64,000 bases of DNA from Azorhizobium caulinodans ORS 571 (GTDB taxonomy: Bacteria > Pseudomonadota > Alphaproteobacteria > Rhizobiales > Xanthobacteraceae). This document shows positions 17,162-25,159 of this stretch, in pieces. Each line of letters starts with the position of its first letter. Position 1 is the stretch's first letter. The translations under genes were made by a program, and so were the position numbers. The stretch is from positions 248,001 through 312,000 of the forward strand of contig NC_009937.1 of NCBI RefSeq assembly GCF_000010525.1. The letters run 5' to 3'. Under the pieces are notes generated by a model. The model worked only from the letters and a program-made list of their open reading frames with translations, was not told the origin of the DNA and searched no databases.

Positions 17162-18469
17162 TCACAGGATGAAGCGGCTGAGGTCGGCGTTCTTGGCGAG
17201 GTCGGCCACGCGCTCGCGCACATAGGCGGCATCGATGCTCACCGTCTCGCCGGAACGGTCCGGGGCGGTGAAGGACAGTTCGTCCAGCACCCGCTCCATC
17301 ACCGTCTGCAGACGGCGGGCGCCGATATTCTCCACCGTCGAATTCACCTCCACCGCCACGTCCGCAATGGCCTCCACCGCGTCGGGGCTGATGTCCAGCG
17401 TCACACCCTCCGTGCCCATGAGGGCAACGGACTGCTTGACGAGGCTTGCCTCGGTCTCGGTGAGGATGCGCACGAAATCGGCGCGGGTGAGGGCTTCCAG
17501 CTCGACGCGGATGGGCAGGCGGCCCTGCAGCTCCGGCAGCAGGTCGGAGGGCTTCGACACGTGGAAGGCGCCGGAGGCGATGAAGAGGATGTGGTCCGTC
17601 TTCACCGGGCCATGCTTGGTGGAGACGGTGGTGCCCTCGATCAGCGGCAGCAGGTCGCGCTGCACGCCCTCGCGGGAGACGTCCGCGCCGGAACGGCCCT
17701 CGCGCTGGGCGATCTTGTCGATCTCGTCGAGGAAGACGATGCCGTTATTCTCCACCGCATAGATGGCCTCCTGGGTGGTGGCCTCCTGGTCGATGAGCTT
17801 GTCGGCTTCCTCGGTGAGGAGGAGGGGATGGGCATCCTTCACCAGCACGCGGCGGGCCTTGGTGCGGCCGCCGAACGCCTTGCCCAGCATGTCGCCCAGC
17901 GAGACCGCGCCCATCTGGGCGCCGGGCATGCCGGGGATCTCGAACATGGGCATGCCCTGCGCGCCCGCCTGTACCTCGATCTCCACTTCCTTCTCGTCCA
18001 GCTCGCCGGCGCGCAGCTTCTTGCGGAAGGCGTCACGGGTGGTGGAGGAGGAGTTGGCGCCCACCAGAGCGTCCAGAACCCGCTCCTCGGCGGCGAGATG
18101 CGCGCGGGCCTGCACATCCTTGCGCTTCTGCTCGCGCACGAGGCCGATGCCCACCTCAACGAGATCGCGGATGATCTGCTCCACGTCGCGGCCCACATAG
18201 CCGACTTCGGTGAACTTGGTGGCCTCCACCTTCAGGAACGGCGCGCCGGCGAGGCGCGCGAGGCGGCGGGAAATCTCGGTCTTGCCGACGCCGGTCGGGC
18301 CGATCATCAGGATGTTCTTGGGCAGAACCTCCTCGCGCATGTGGCCCTGAAGCTGCTGACGCCGCCAGCGGTTGCGCAAGGCGATGGCCACGGCGCGCTT
18401 GGCCTTGCCCTGGCCGACGATGTGGCGGTCGAGCTCGGAGACGATCTCGCGGGGGGAAAAGTCACTCAT
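17162..18469 (-). CDS. hslU: ATP-dependent protease ATPase subunit HslU
   Basis: A 435-residue AAA+ unfoldase that forms the HslVU (ClpYQ) protease with HslV. The N-terminal [19 protein letters not shown] segment and Walker [10 protein letters not shown] are present. An I-domain follows, then Walker B ([10 protein letters not shown]) and sensor 2 ([15 protein letters not shown]). The C-terminal tail DLSRFIL, which inserts into HslV, is intact. It lies 89 bases downstream of hslV on the same strand, the usual operon. Confidence 0.97.
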   Translation of the reverse strand: MSDFSPREIVSELDRHIVGQGKAKRAVAIALRNRWRRQQLQGHMREEVLPKNILMIGPTGVGKTEISRRLARLAGAPFLKVEATKFTEVGYVGRDVEQIIRDLVEVGIGLVREQKRKDVQARAHLAAEERVLDALVGANSSSTTRDAFRKKLRAGELDEKEVEIEVQAGAQGMPMFEIPGMPGAQMGAVSLGDMLGKAFGGRTKARRVLVKDAHPLLLTEEADKLIDQEATTQEAIYAVENNGIVFLDEIDKIAQREGRSGADVSREGVQRDLLPLIEGTTVSTKHGPVKTDHILFIASGAFHVSKPSDLLPELQGRLPIRVELEALTRADFVRILTETEASLVKQSVALMGTEGVTLDISPDAVEAIADVAVEVNSTVENIGARRLQTVMERVLDELSFTAPDRSGETVSIDAAYVRERVADLAKNADLSRFIL

Positions 18470-18558
18470 CTCGTTCGTCTTTCGTGTCCCGGCGCGGATC
18501 AGCCCAGGGGGATGCGGTGAGGCACCGGCCGCCTGAAACGCTCACGCGGGCTTCAGGG

Positions 18559-19101
18559 TCAGCCGATGGTCTCAACGATGATGTTGCGATTGGTATAGAC
18601 GCAGATGTCGGCGGCGATCTCCAGCGAGCGGCGCACGATGGCTTCCGGTGCATCCTCGCGGTCGAGCAGGGCGCGGGCTGCGGCCAGCGCATACATGCCG
18701 CCCGAGCCGATGCCTGCAACGCCCGCCTCCGGCTCCAGCACGTCGCCGGTGCCGGTGAGCACGAGGGAGACGTTGGCATCCGCCACAATCATCATGGCTT
18801 CCAGCCGGCGCAGATAGCGGTCTGTCCGCCAGTCCTTGGCGAGTTCCACCGCCGCGCGCTGGAGCTGGCCGGGATACTGCTCCAGCTTCGCCTCCAGTCG
18901 CTCGAACAGCGTGAAGGCATCCGCGGTGGCGCCGGCGAAGCCGCCGATCACGTCGCCCTTGCCCAGACGGCGCACCTTGCGCGCATTGGCCTTGAGGACG
19001 GTCTGGCCCAGGGTCACCTGCCCGTCGCCGGCAATCGCGACGCGATTGCCCTTGCGCACCGTGACGATGGTCGTTCCGTAAATGGTATCTGGGGAATGCA
19101 T
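18559..19101 (-). CDS. hslV: ATP-dependent protease subunit HslV
   Basis: A 180-residue proteasome-like peptidase, the proteolytic core of HslVU. The catalytic N-terminal Thr after propeptide removal is Thr10 in [10 protein letters not shown], followed by [14 protein letters not shown]. The glycine-rich GIGSGGMYA segment is conserved. ATG at 19101 is preferred because GGAG lies 6-8 bases upstream and it gives the normal short propeptide; an upstream in-frame ATG at 19152 would add 17 unlikely residues. It is likely under heat-shock control, though no sigma-32 promoter is clear. Confidence 0.96.
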   Translation of the reverse strand: MHSPDTIYGTTIVTVRKGNRVAIAGDGQVTLGQTVLKANARKVRRLGKGDVIGGFAGATADAFTLFERLEAKLEQYPGQLQRAAVELAKDWRTDRYLRRLEAMMIVADANVSLVLTGTGDVLEPEAGVAGIGSGGMYALAAARALLDREDAPEAIVRRSLEIAADICVYTNRNIIVETIG

Positions 19102-19170
19102 GTAAGGCTCCGCTGACGGGGCCTTACTTAAGACCTTCCGCCGCCGGTGCAATGTCTGCCGCTTGCGGCC

Positions 19171-19617
19171 TCATGCCCAGTCGGGTTTCCAGTCCGGCGG
19201 GGCGAGCTGGAAGCCGGAGAACAGGAAGGCCGGGGCCACCGTGCAGCCCACCAGCGTCCAGGCGCCAAGGCTCTCCGCCGCCTGCCACACGAAGGGGGGC
19301 ACCACGCCCTGCGGCTCCTGTCCGGCGGTGAGATCCGTGCCGAGCGTGAGGGTGCGGGTCGCCTCGCCCTCGGGCGCGAGATGAAGGCTGAGCGGCGCGC
19401 CGGCGTAATAGTGCCAGGTCTCGCTGGCATCCACGCGGTGCCAGTGGGAGCGCTCGCCGGCCTGCAACAGGAAATAGATGGCGGTGGATGCGGCGCGGGT
19501 GCCTTCCGGCGCCATGTCGCGGAAGGTCTCGCGATAATGGCCGCCTTCCGGATGCGGCTTGAGATCCAGTTTTGCGATGATTTCGGCGGCGGACAGGTGG
19601 GAGAGGTCGGACATCAT
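19171..19617 (-). CDS. Cupin_5 (DUF985) domain protein
   Basis: A 148-residue cupin of the DUF985 type. Diagnostic motifs are HPEGGHYRETFRD, IYFLLQAGERSHWHRVDASE (metal or sugar-binding cupin core), WHYYAGAPL and the C-terminal GCTVAPAFLFSGFQLA. The family resembles YML079w; its biochemical role is unknown. Its ATG abuts the stop codon of gloB (19618-19620), so the two genes are translationally coupled. Confidence 0.9.
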   Translation of the reverse strand: MMSDLSHLSAAEIIAKLDLKPHPEGGHYRETFRDMAPEGTRAASTAIYFLLQAGERSHWHRVDASETWHYYAGAPLSLHLAPEGEATRTLTLGTDLTAGQEPQGVVPPFVWQAAESLGAWTLVGCTVAPAFLFSGFQLAPPDWKPDWA

Positions 19618-20391
19618 TCAGCCCCGGAACACATTCTTGCGGGCACGCAGTTCGGTGAAGACGGCAGCGGGATCGGCGCCGGCAAGGCCGAGGCGTTCGG
19701 CCATGTCGGGATCGTCCGCCCGCAGGAAGGGATTGGTGAGACGCTCGTCGCCGAGCAGCGCCGGAATCGTGGGCTTGCCCTCCCGCCGCGCCGCCTCGGC
19801 GTCAGCGACGCGGGCGCGCAGGGCGCCGTTGTCGGGATCCACGCTGAGCGCGAACCGGCCGTTGGCCACCGTGTATTCGTGCCCGCAATAGAGCGAGAAA
19901 TCATCGGGCAGGGTGCGCAGGCGCTGGAGCGAGTGCCACAGCACCGGCGGGTCGCATTCCAGCGCCCGGCCGCAGCCCATGACGAACAGCGTGTCGCCGG
20001 CAAACAGCAGCTTCTCTTCTGGGAAGACGAAGGAGATGTGGCCCGCCGTGTGGCCGGGGGTCTCGATCACCCGGCCGATGGCCGAGCCGAGACCCACGGG
20101 ATCGGCATCCACCACCTCCACATCCAGGGCCGGAATGGTGGCGGCCTCGGCCTTCGGGCCGACGACGGTGGCGCCATACTGCGCCTTCAGCGCCAGCACG
20201 CCGTCCACATGGTCGGCATGGTGATGGGTGATGAGGATATGGGTGAGGTCCCAGCCTTCCAGCTCCAGCGCATCCATGATCGGGCCGGGCTCGGGCGCGT
20301 CCACCACGGCGGTCGCCTCGGTGAGGGGATCGTGCAGGAGGACGGCGTAATTGTCGCTCAGGCACGGGATGACGCGGATATCCAGCGGCAT
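19618..20391 (-). CDS. gloB: Hydroxyacylglutathione hydrolase (glyoxalase II)
   Basis: A 257-residue metallo-beta-lactamase-fold enzyme that hydrolyses S-lactoylglutathione in methylglyoxal detoxification. The dinuclear metal motif THHHADH is at residues 55-61, with further ligands in TPGHTAGH, GDTLF and CGHEYT. The C-terminal substrate-binding region (NPFLRADDP, RARKN) is present. It is the first gene of a two-gene unit with the cupin. The divergent methyltransferase gene starts 155 bases away. Confidence 0.94.
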   Translation of the reverse strand: MPLDIRVIPCLSDNYAVLLHDPLTEATAVVDAPEPGPIMDALELEGWDLTHILITHHHADHVDGVLALKAQYGATVVGPKAEAATIPALDVEVVDADPVGLGSAIGRVIETPGHTAGHISFVFPEEKLLFAGDTLFVMGCGRALECDPPVLWHSLQRLRTLPDDFSLYCGHEYTVANGRFALSVDPDNGALRARVADAEAARREGKPTIPALLGDERLTNPFLRADDPDMAERLGLAGADPAAVFTELRARKNVFRG

Positions 20392-20546
20392 GTTTCATCT
20401 CCTCCTGCTGCGGCGCGTCCCTGAGTAGCACGCCGCCGCGCGCAAACCACCTCGTTCCACGTGACAACCGGAACATGGCGGAACTGGCGCAGAGCTTCCG
20501 CCTGTCCCGGCATGGTCTGCTATAAGACGTTCGCAGGAGGCGGACG

Positions 20547-21293
20547 ATGTTCCTGGACGTTGTGGATTTGCGTAGCTTCTATGCCCAGCCGCTTGGCCTC
20601 GTGACCCGGCGGCTGATCGCGCGCTCCATCCGCGCCCGCTTTCCTGATGTCACCGGCCTGTCCATCCTCGGGCTTGGTTACGCGACACCCTACCTCGGCG
20701 TATTCCGGGAGGAGGCGGAGCGCTGCATCGCCGTCATGCCCGCCGCGCAGGGCGTGGTGCGCTGGCCCTCCACCGCCCCGACGCTCGCCGCCCTTTCCGA
20801 CGAGCTCGAACTGCCATTGCCCACCTCCTCCATGGACCGGGTGATCGCCGTCCATCTCCTCGAGATGACACCCAATGCGGCGGATGTGCTGCGGGAGGTG
20901 TGGCGCGTGCTGGCCCCCGGCGGGCGGCTGCTCGCCATCGTGCCAAACCGCCGCAGCGTCTGGGCGCGGCTCGACACCACCCCCTTTGGCAACGGCAGCC
21001 CCTTCTCGCGCGGGCAGGTGGTGCGCCTGCTGCGGGAGGCACTGTTCACGCCGGTCGGCTGGGGCGAGGCGCTCTATGTGCCGCCGGTCTCCAGCAAATG
21101 GCTGCTGCGCACCGCCATCGCCTGGGAACGGGCGGGTGGGCGTCTGTCGCTCCCGTTCGCCGGCGTGCACGTGGTGGAGGCAACGAAGCAGCTCTACCGC
21201 CCCGCCCCGGTGAAGCGCGTGCGCCTCGCCCCGGCGCTTGAGCCCGGCCTTGTGCCCGTGGCGGTGCCGGGAGGCTACGGCCGGACGGGGTAG
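20547..21293 (+). CDS. Class I SAM-dependent methyltransferase
   Basis: A 248-residue Rossmann-fold methyltransferase of the type usually found beside gloB in alphaproteobacteria. SAM-binding motif I is degenerate (ILGLGYATPYLG), with MDRVIAVHLLEM as motif II and VLAPGGRLLAIVPN as the post-motif strand typical of methyltransf_11 proteins. The substrate is unknown. It is divergent from gloB and convergent with a TetR regulator gene only 7 bases away. Confidence 0.85.
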   Translation: MFLDVVDLRSFYAQPLGLVTRRLIARSIRARFPDVTGLSILGLGYATPYLGVFREEAERCIAVMPAAQGVVRWPSTAPTLAALSDELELPLPTSSMDRVIAVHLLEMTPNAADVLREVWRVLAPGGRLLAIVPNRRSVWARLDTTPFGNGSPFSRGQVVRLLREALFTPVGWGEALYVPPVSSKWLLRTAIAWERAGGRLSLPFAGVHVVEATKQLYRPAPVKRVRLAPALEPGLVPVAVPGGYGRTG

Positions 21294-21300
21294 GGCGAGG

Positions 21301-21909
21301 TCACGTCGTGCCGGCGCCAGCGGGCGTGCGCAGGCCCGAGACCAGATACCGGAAGGCCTCCACCGCCTTCTTCAGCACGGCGTGCGGATCATCCGCCGCC
21401 GCGATCCAGAGTGCCGCGTTGAGCGCCGCGCCATTGACGAGCCGGGCCGCCGCTTCGGCATCCATGGGGCGGATCGTGCCCGCCGCGATCAGGGTCTCGA
21501 TCGTCGCTGTGGTGCGCCGCAGGCAGGCGGTCTGGTTGGGCCACTGCGAGGGATCGCCGAGCACCGCCGGGCCGTCGAGCAGCATGATGCGCTGAATCTC
21601 CGGCTCCAGCGACATCTCGATATAGGCGACGCCCTCTGCTTCGAAGGCCAGCCACGGGCTCGGCGCGCTCTGCTGCGCGGCCTGCATCCGCACCAGCATC
21701 TCGGCGTCCATCTGGTCGATCACCGCCTGCAGCAGACCCTTCTTGTCTCCGAAATTGTGATAGAGCGCGCCCCGCGTCAGGCCGACCTCGGCGGTCAGCT
21801 CGTCCATGGACGCCGCAGCATAGCCCTTCTCAGCGAAGGCCTTGCGGGCCGCGCCGATGAGCTTGGCCCTGGTCTCCTCCATCATCTGCGCGCGCCTGCC
21901 GGAAGCCAT
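21301..21909 (-). CDS. TetR/AcrR family transcriptional regulator
   Basis: A 202-residue repressor. The N-terminal helix-turn-helix is clear (ARKAFAEKGYAAASMDELTA, then EVGLTRGALYHNFGDKKGLL). The ligand-binding domain resembles the TetR_C_11/33 type (MLLDGPAVLGDPSQW). GAGGG just before ATG 21909 sets the start, against an in-frame ATG at 21984 that would lie inside the operator region. It is divergent from a RidA-family gene, and two palindromes with the half-site CCGTATG lie between them, so it probably represses that gene and itself. Confidence 0.9.
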   Translation of the reverse strand: MASGRRAQMMEETRAKLIGAARKAFAEKGYAAASMDELTAEVGLTRGALYHNFGDKKGLLQAVIDQMDAEMLVRMQAAQQSAPSPWLAFEAEGVAYIEMSLEPEIQRIMLLDGPAVLGDPSQWPNQTACLRRTTATIETLIAAGTIRPMDAEAAARLVNGAALNAALWIAAADDPHAVLKKAVEAFRYLVSGLRTPAGAGTT

Positions 21910-21927
21910 GTCACCCTCGCTCAAAAT

Positions 21928-21991
21928 ACATACGGTCCGTATGTGAACTTGACATGCGCGCCGTATGTCGGAATATGTTCGCATACGGCGC
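21928..21991. promoter_or_regulatory. TetR operator region, two symmetric elements
   Basis: The first element (21928-21944) is a perfect 17-base palindrome, ACATACGG-T-CCGTATGT. The second has arms GCGCCGTATG (21958-21967) and CATACGGCGC (21982-21991), so the half-site CCGTATG occurs four times. Both lie between the divergent TetR and RidA genes. Confidence 0.65.
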
Positions 21992-22092
21992 GTATTTCAA
22001 TGTGCTGCCACGCACCCCGCCGCCGGATGCCTATCCGTTACCCCGCAACGCTCCCACCGGAGCGATCGCCCTTCCATGCCTGGAGACCCGCC

Positions 22093-22491
22093 ATGCGCAC
22101 GTCCGAAGCCCTCTTTCCTGCCGGCCGGCAGGCCCTCTACGAGATCAACCGCTATTCGGCGGCCATCCGTTCCGGGGATCTCCTGTTCGTTTCGGGGCAG
22201 GTGGGCAGCCGCTCCGACGGCTCGCCCGAGCCGGAGTTCGAGGCGCAGGTCCAACGCGCCTTCGACAATCTCGCTGCCGTGCTCAAGGCCGCAGCCTGCA
22301 CCTTCGACGACATCGTGGATGTCACGACCTTCCATACGGACCCGGAGCGGCAGTTCGAGGCGGTCACGGCCGTACGGACGAAGGCCTTCCCGCAGGCGCC
22401 CTATCCCAACTGGACGGCGGTGGGCGTGACTTGGCTGGCCGGCTTCGATTTCGAGATCAAGGTCATCGCCCGCGTGCCGCAGGCAGCCTGA
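22093..22491 (+). CDS. RidA family protein (reactive imine/enamine deaminase family)
   Basis: A 132-residue YjgF/YER057c/UK114 protein. The motifs FVSGQVG, AFDNLAAVLKAAACTFDDIVDVTTFHTD and PNWTAVGVTWLAGFDFEIKVIARV are characteristic. RidA proteins form trimers; the archetype hydrolyses reactive enamines from PLP enzymes, while other subfamilies deaminate specific substrates. The usual catalytic Arg in a CxExxA/AR context is not obvious, so this may be an outlying subfamily. It is divergent from and probably repressed by the adjacent TetR protein. Confidence 0.88.
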   Translation: MRTSEALFPAGRQALYEINRYSAAIRSGDLLFVSGQVGSRSDGSPEPEFEAQVQRAFDNLAAVLKAAACTFDDIVDVTTFHTDPERQFEAVTAVRTKAFPQAPYPNWTAVGVTWLAGFDFEIKVIARVPQAA

Positions 22492-22503
22492 TCCTGTCAG
22501 GCG

Positions 22504-22525
22504 GCGGCGCGGCCCTCCGCGCCGC
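22504..22525. terminator. Hairpin between convergent RidA and metW genes
   Basis: Perfect 8-base G+C arms (22504-22511, 22518-22525) with a 6-base loop, ending exactly at the metW stop codon. No T-tract. Confidence 0.5.
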
Positions 22526-23176
22526 TCACTTGCGGGAGAGCAGGAATACGGCCTGTTCGCCGAGCAGGTTCCACACCCACCAGGGCATGTTCACCCGCAC
22601 CCGGTGGCCGGAGGAATCGAGCGCCACCGCCTGCTCCATCCGCGCGTCCAGCGTCTCCGCGAGGGCCACGAAGTCGCGGATGGTGCAGAAATGGATGTTC
22701 GGCGTCTCGTACCAGGCATAGGGCATGTTGTCGGTGACCGGCATCCGCCCATAGACGAGCAGGTCGAACCGCGAGCGCCAGTGGCCGAAGTTCGGGAAGG
22801 AGACGATGGCGTGTCGGCCGATGCGCAGCATCTGCTCCAGCACCCAGCGCGGACGGCGGGTGGCCTGGATGGTCTGCGACAGGATCACGTAATCGAAGCT
22901 GTCGTCCGGATAATGGGCGAGGTCCACGTCCGCGTCGCCCTGCACGATGGCGAGACCGCGGGCGACGCCGGCATTCACGCCCTCCCGCGAGAGTTCGATG
23001 CCGCGCGCGTCGCAGCCGCGCGTGGTGGCGAGAAGGTCGAGCAGTTCGCCGTCACCTGAGCCCACATCGAGCACGCGCGAGCCGGGGGCGACCATCTCGG
23101 CCACCACCACAAGATCGACGCGCCCGCCCTGCGAGCGCACCGCGCTCTCATCCAGCGTCCGGTCCCGATAGGCCAT
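22526..23176 (-). CDS. metW: Methionine biosynthesis protein MetW
   Basis: A 216-residue methyltransferase-fold protein. The SAM-like motif VLDVGSGDGELLDLLA, the VQGDADVDLAHYPDDSFDYVILSQTIQ segment and SFPNFGHWRSRFDL are the signature of MetW. In proteobacteria MetW works with MetX in homoserine acylation for methionine synthesis and activates the MetX enzyme. It begins 3 bases after the metX stop codon, so the pair is a coupled operon. Confidence 0.95.
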   Translation of the reverse strand: MAYRDRTLDESAVRSQGGRVDLVVVAEMVAPGSRVLDVGSGDGELLDLLATTRGCDARGIELSREGVNAGVARGLAIVQGDADVDLAHYPDDSFDYVILSQTIQATRRPRWVLEQMLRIGRHAIVSFPNFGHWRSRFDLLVYGRMPVTDNMPYAWYETPNIHFCTIRDFVALAETLDARMEQAVALDSSGHRVRVNMPWWVWNLLGEQAVFLLSRK

Positions 23177-23179
23177 GGT

Positions 23180-24391
23180 CTAACGCGTCCTCGCCGGGGG
23201 CAGGCCCGCCGCGCGGGCGGCGCTGTCGAGGAAGCCACGCGAGATGTCGAACAGCTCCGGCTCCTCCAGCAGGAAGGCGTCATGGCCCTTGTCGCTCTCG
23301 ATCTCCGCATAGGAGACGCTGGCGCCGGAGGCGTTGAGGGCATGGACGATGGCGCGGGAATCCTGCGTCGTGAACAGCCAGTCCGAAGTGAATGAGACGA
23401 CGCAGAAGCGCGTCTTGGAACTGCGGAAGGCGTTGGCGAGCACGCCGTCATAATCCGCCGCGAGGTCGAAATAATCCATGGCGCGGGTGACGTAGAGATA
23501 GGAATTGGCGTCGAAGCGCTGCACGAAGCTCTCGCCCTGATGGCGCAGATAGCTTTCCACCTGGAAGTCGGCATCGAAGCCGAAAGTGGGCAGGACGCGG
23601 TTCTGCAGCCGCCGCCCGAATTTCCGGTGCAGCGCCTGGTCGGACATGTAGGTGATGTGCGCGGCCATGCGCGCCACCGAGAGCCCGCGATGGGGGGCGA
23701 CGCCTTGGTTGAGATAGTCGCCGCCACGCCAGTCGGGATCAGCCATCACCGCCTGCCGGCCGACCTCGCCAAAGGCGATGTTCTGCGCCGAATGACGCGC
23801 GGCGGTGGCGATGGGCAGGGCACAGAACACCCGCTCGGGATAGCTCGCCGCCCATTGCAGCACCTGCATGCCGCCCATGGAACCGCCGGCGACGCAGAAC
23901 AGGCGCTCGATGCCCAGATGATCGAGCAGCATGGCTTGCGCATTCACCATGTCGCGGATGGTCACCACGGGCATCTCCAGCCCGTAGGCGCGCCCGGTGG
24001 CCGGATTGGTGGAGGAGGGCCCGGTGGTGCCCATGCAGCCGCCGAGCACGTTGGCGCAGATCACGAAGAAGCGCTCGGTATCGATGGGCTTGCCGGGGCC
24101 GACCATGGTCTCCCACCAGCCGGGCTTGCCCGTCACCGGATTGACGTTGGCCACGTGCTGGTCGCCGGTAAGGGCGTGGCAGACGAGAATGGCGTTGGAG
24201 CGGTCTGCGTTCGGCTCGCCATAGGTCTGGTAGGCGACCTGGAGCCCGCGCAGTTCAACGCCCGCGTCCAGCCGCAGCGGCTTGTCGGCTCCGAAGCGCA
24301 CGAGCGGCGAATGGGGCTCATCCGCTTCCCGGCGTGCCTTCACATCTTCCGCCGTCTGGCGTCCCGTCTCGATTTTGACCGTTTCTCCCAT
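23180..24391 (-). CDS. metX: Homoserine O-acetyltransferase
   Basis: A 403-residue alpha/beta-hydrolase-fold acyltransferase for the first committed step of methionine synthesis. Markers are [11 protein letters not shown], the nucleophile elbow GGSMGGMQ with the catalytic Ser, and the C-terminal GHDAFLLE with the catalytic His. The acyl donor may be acetyl- or succinyl-CoA, which the family name does not settle. It is first in an operon with metW. No SAM riboswitch consensus was seen in the ~90-base leader. Confidence 0.95.
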   Translation of the reverse strand: MGETVKIETGRQTAEDVKARREADEPHSPLVRFGADKPLRLDAGVELRGLQVAYQTYGEPNADRSNAILVCHALTGDQHVANVNPVTGKPGWWETMVGPGKPIDTERFFVICANVLGGCMGTTGPSSTNPATGRAYGLEMPVVTIRDMVNAQAMLLDHLGIERLFCVAGGSMGGMQVLQWAASYPERVFCALPIATAARHSAQNIAFGEVGRQAVMADPDWRGGDYLNQGVAPHRGLSVARMAAHITYMSDQALHRKFGRRLQNRVLPTFGFDADFQVESYLRHQGESFVQRFDANSYLYVTRAMDYFDLAADYDGVLANAFRSSKTRFCVVSFTSDWLFTTQDSRAIVHALNASGASVSYAEIESDKGHDAFLLEEPELFDISRGFLDSAARAAGLPPARTR

Positions 24392-24480
24392 GCCGCCACC
24401 AAGCGACGCGGAGGGTCCCCTGTCAAGCCGCCTCGCCTCCGGAACGGAGCGGTCCGCGCGGCAGCCTTAACGGCGCACCG

Positions 24481-24789
24481 TCACTGCCCCTGGCAGAGCG
24501 GATCGATCTGCGGACAGCCCAGCGCGTTGCGGGTGGTGTTGGGATCTGGCACGCGCCGCTCCCGGCTGGCGACGGAGCCGGTCACGTCGCCGTCTTCGCG
24601 TTCCTGCGCCGCCGGCGGGTTCTGCGGCACCGGCACGCGCACGCCGTTGGAATAGGTCCGCACCGCCCCGCCGGAAGGACTGGTCTGTGTCACGCCGCCC
24701 GTCGTCTGGGCGCTGGCGGAATGGCCCGCACTCGCCGCCGCGAGCGCGCCGGCCACGAGGCCGATGATCAGGATGCTTCCGTGCCGCAT
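24481..24789 (-). CDS. Small secreted hypothetical protein
   Basis: A 102-residue protein with a signal peptide (residues 1-27, ending SASA). The mature part is short, Gly/Pro-rich and probably disordered, with a C-terminal CPQIDPLC pair of cysteines that could form a disulfide. I recognise no family. GGAGG lies 5 bases before ATG 24789. It is on the same strand as metX, 89 bases upstream, so co-transcription into metX is possible. Confidence 0.65.
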   Translation of the reverse strand: MRHGSILIIGLVAGALAAASAGHSASAQTTGGVTQTSPSGGAVRTYSNGVRVPVPQNPPAAQEREDGDVTGSVASRERRVPDPNTTRNALGCPQIDPLCQGQ

Positions 24790-25159
24790 GTCGTCCTCCC
24801 GTCTCGCCGGCGCGTCTGGTCGACGGCGCGCCCTGCCAACCAACGGGGCCGGGCATGCCTTGTTCCTGCCAAAGTTTGGCAACCGGCCGCGAGGAACGCA
24901 GAACAGAGCGCGATCCGGGGCGGCGCTCCGATTCGGACGGGCTTTGTTCGCGTCGTGTTCGTGGGGCTTGCGCCGGCTGTCCCGTTTCGGGACGGGCAGG
25001 GCGGAGGGGAACGAAACCGGCACCGTCCGCCTCGTCCGATTCGGGCGCCCTTCGTTCCGCCCCTGTTCCGGCCATTCGGGCGGCAGCACTGGACGTGTCG
25101 CCTTTGCGTCCCGATATGGTACAGAGCTGTCCCCCGAGCTGCCGGACCCCGCCGACCGA
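24790..25159. other. Divergent intergenic region with a 15-base palindrome
   Basis: It separates the small secreted protein gene from the helicase gene. TGCCAAA-G-TTTGGCA at 24867-24881 is a perfect inverted repeat of the size of a dimeric regulator site. No other feature is supported. Confidence 0.4.

Noticed and set aside
24392..24480. SAM riboswitch ahead of metX
   Set aside because: Searched the leader for the SAM-II type conserved bases; none found.
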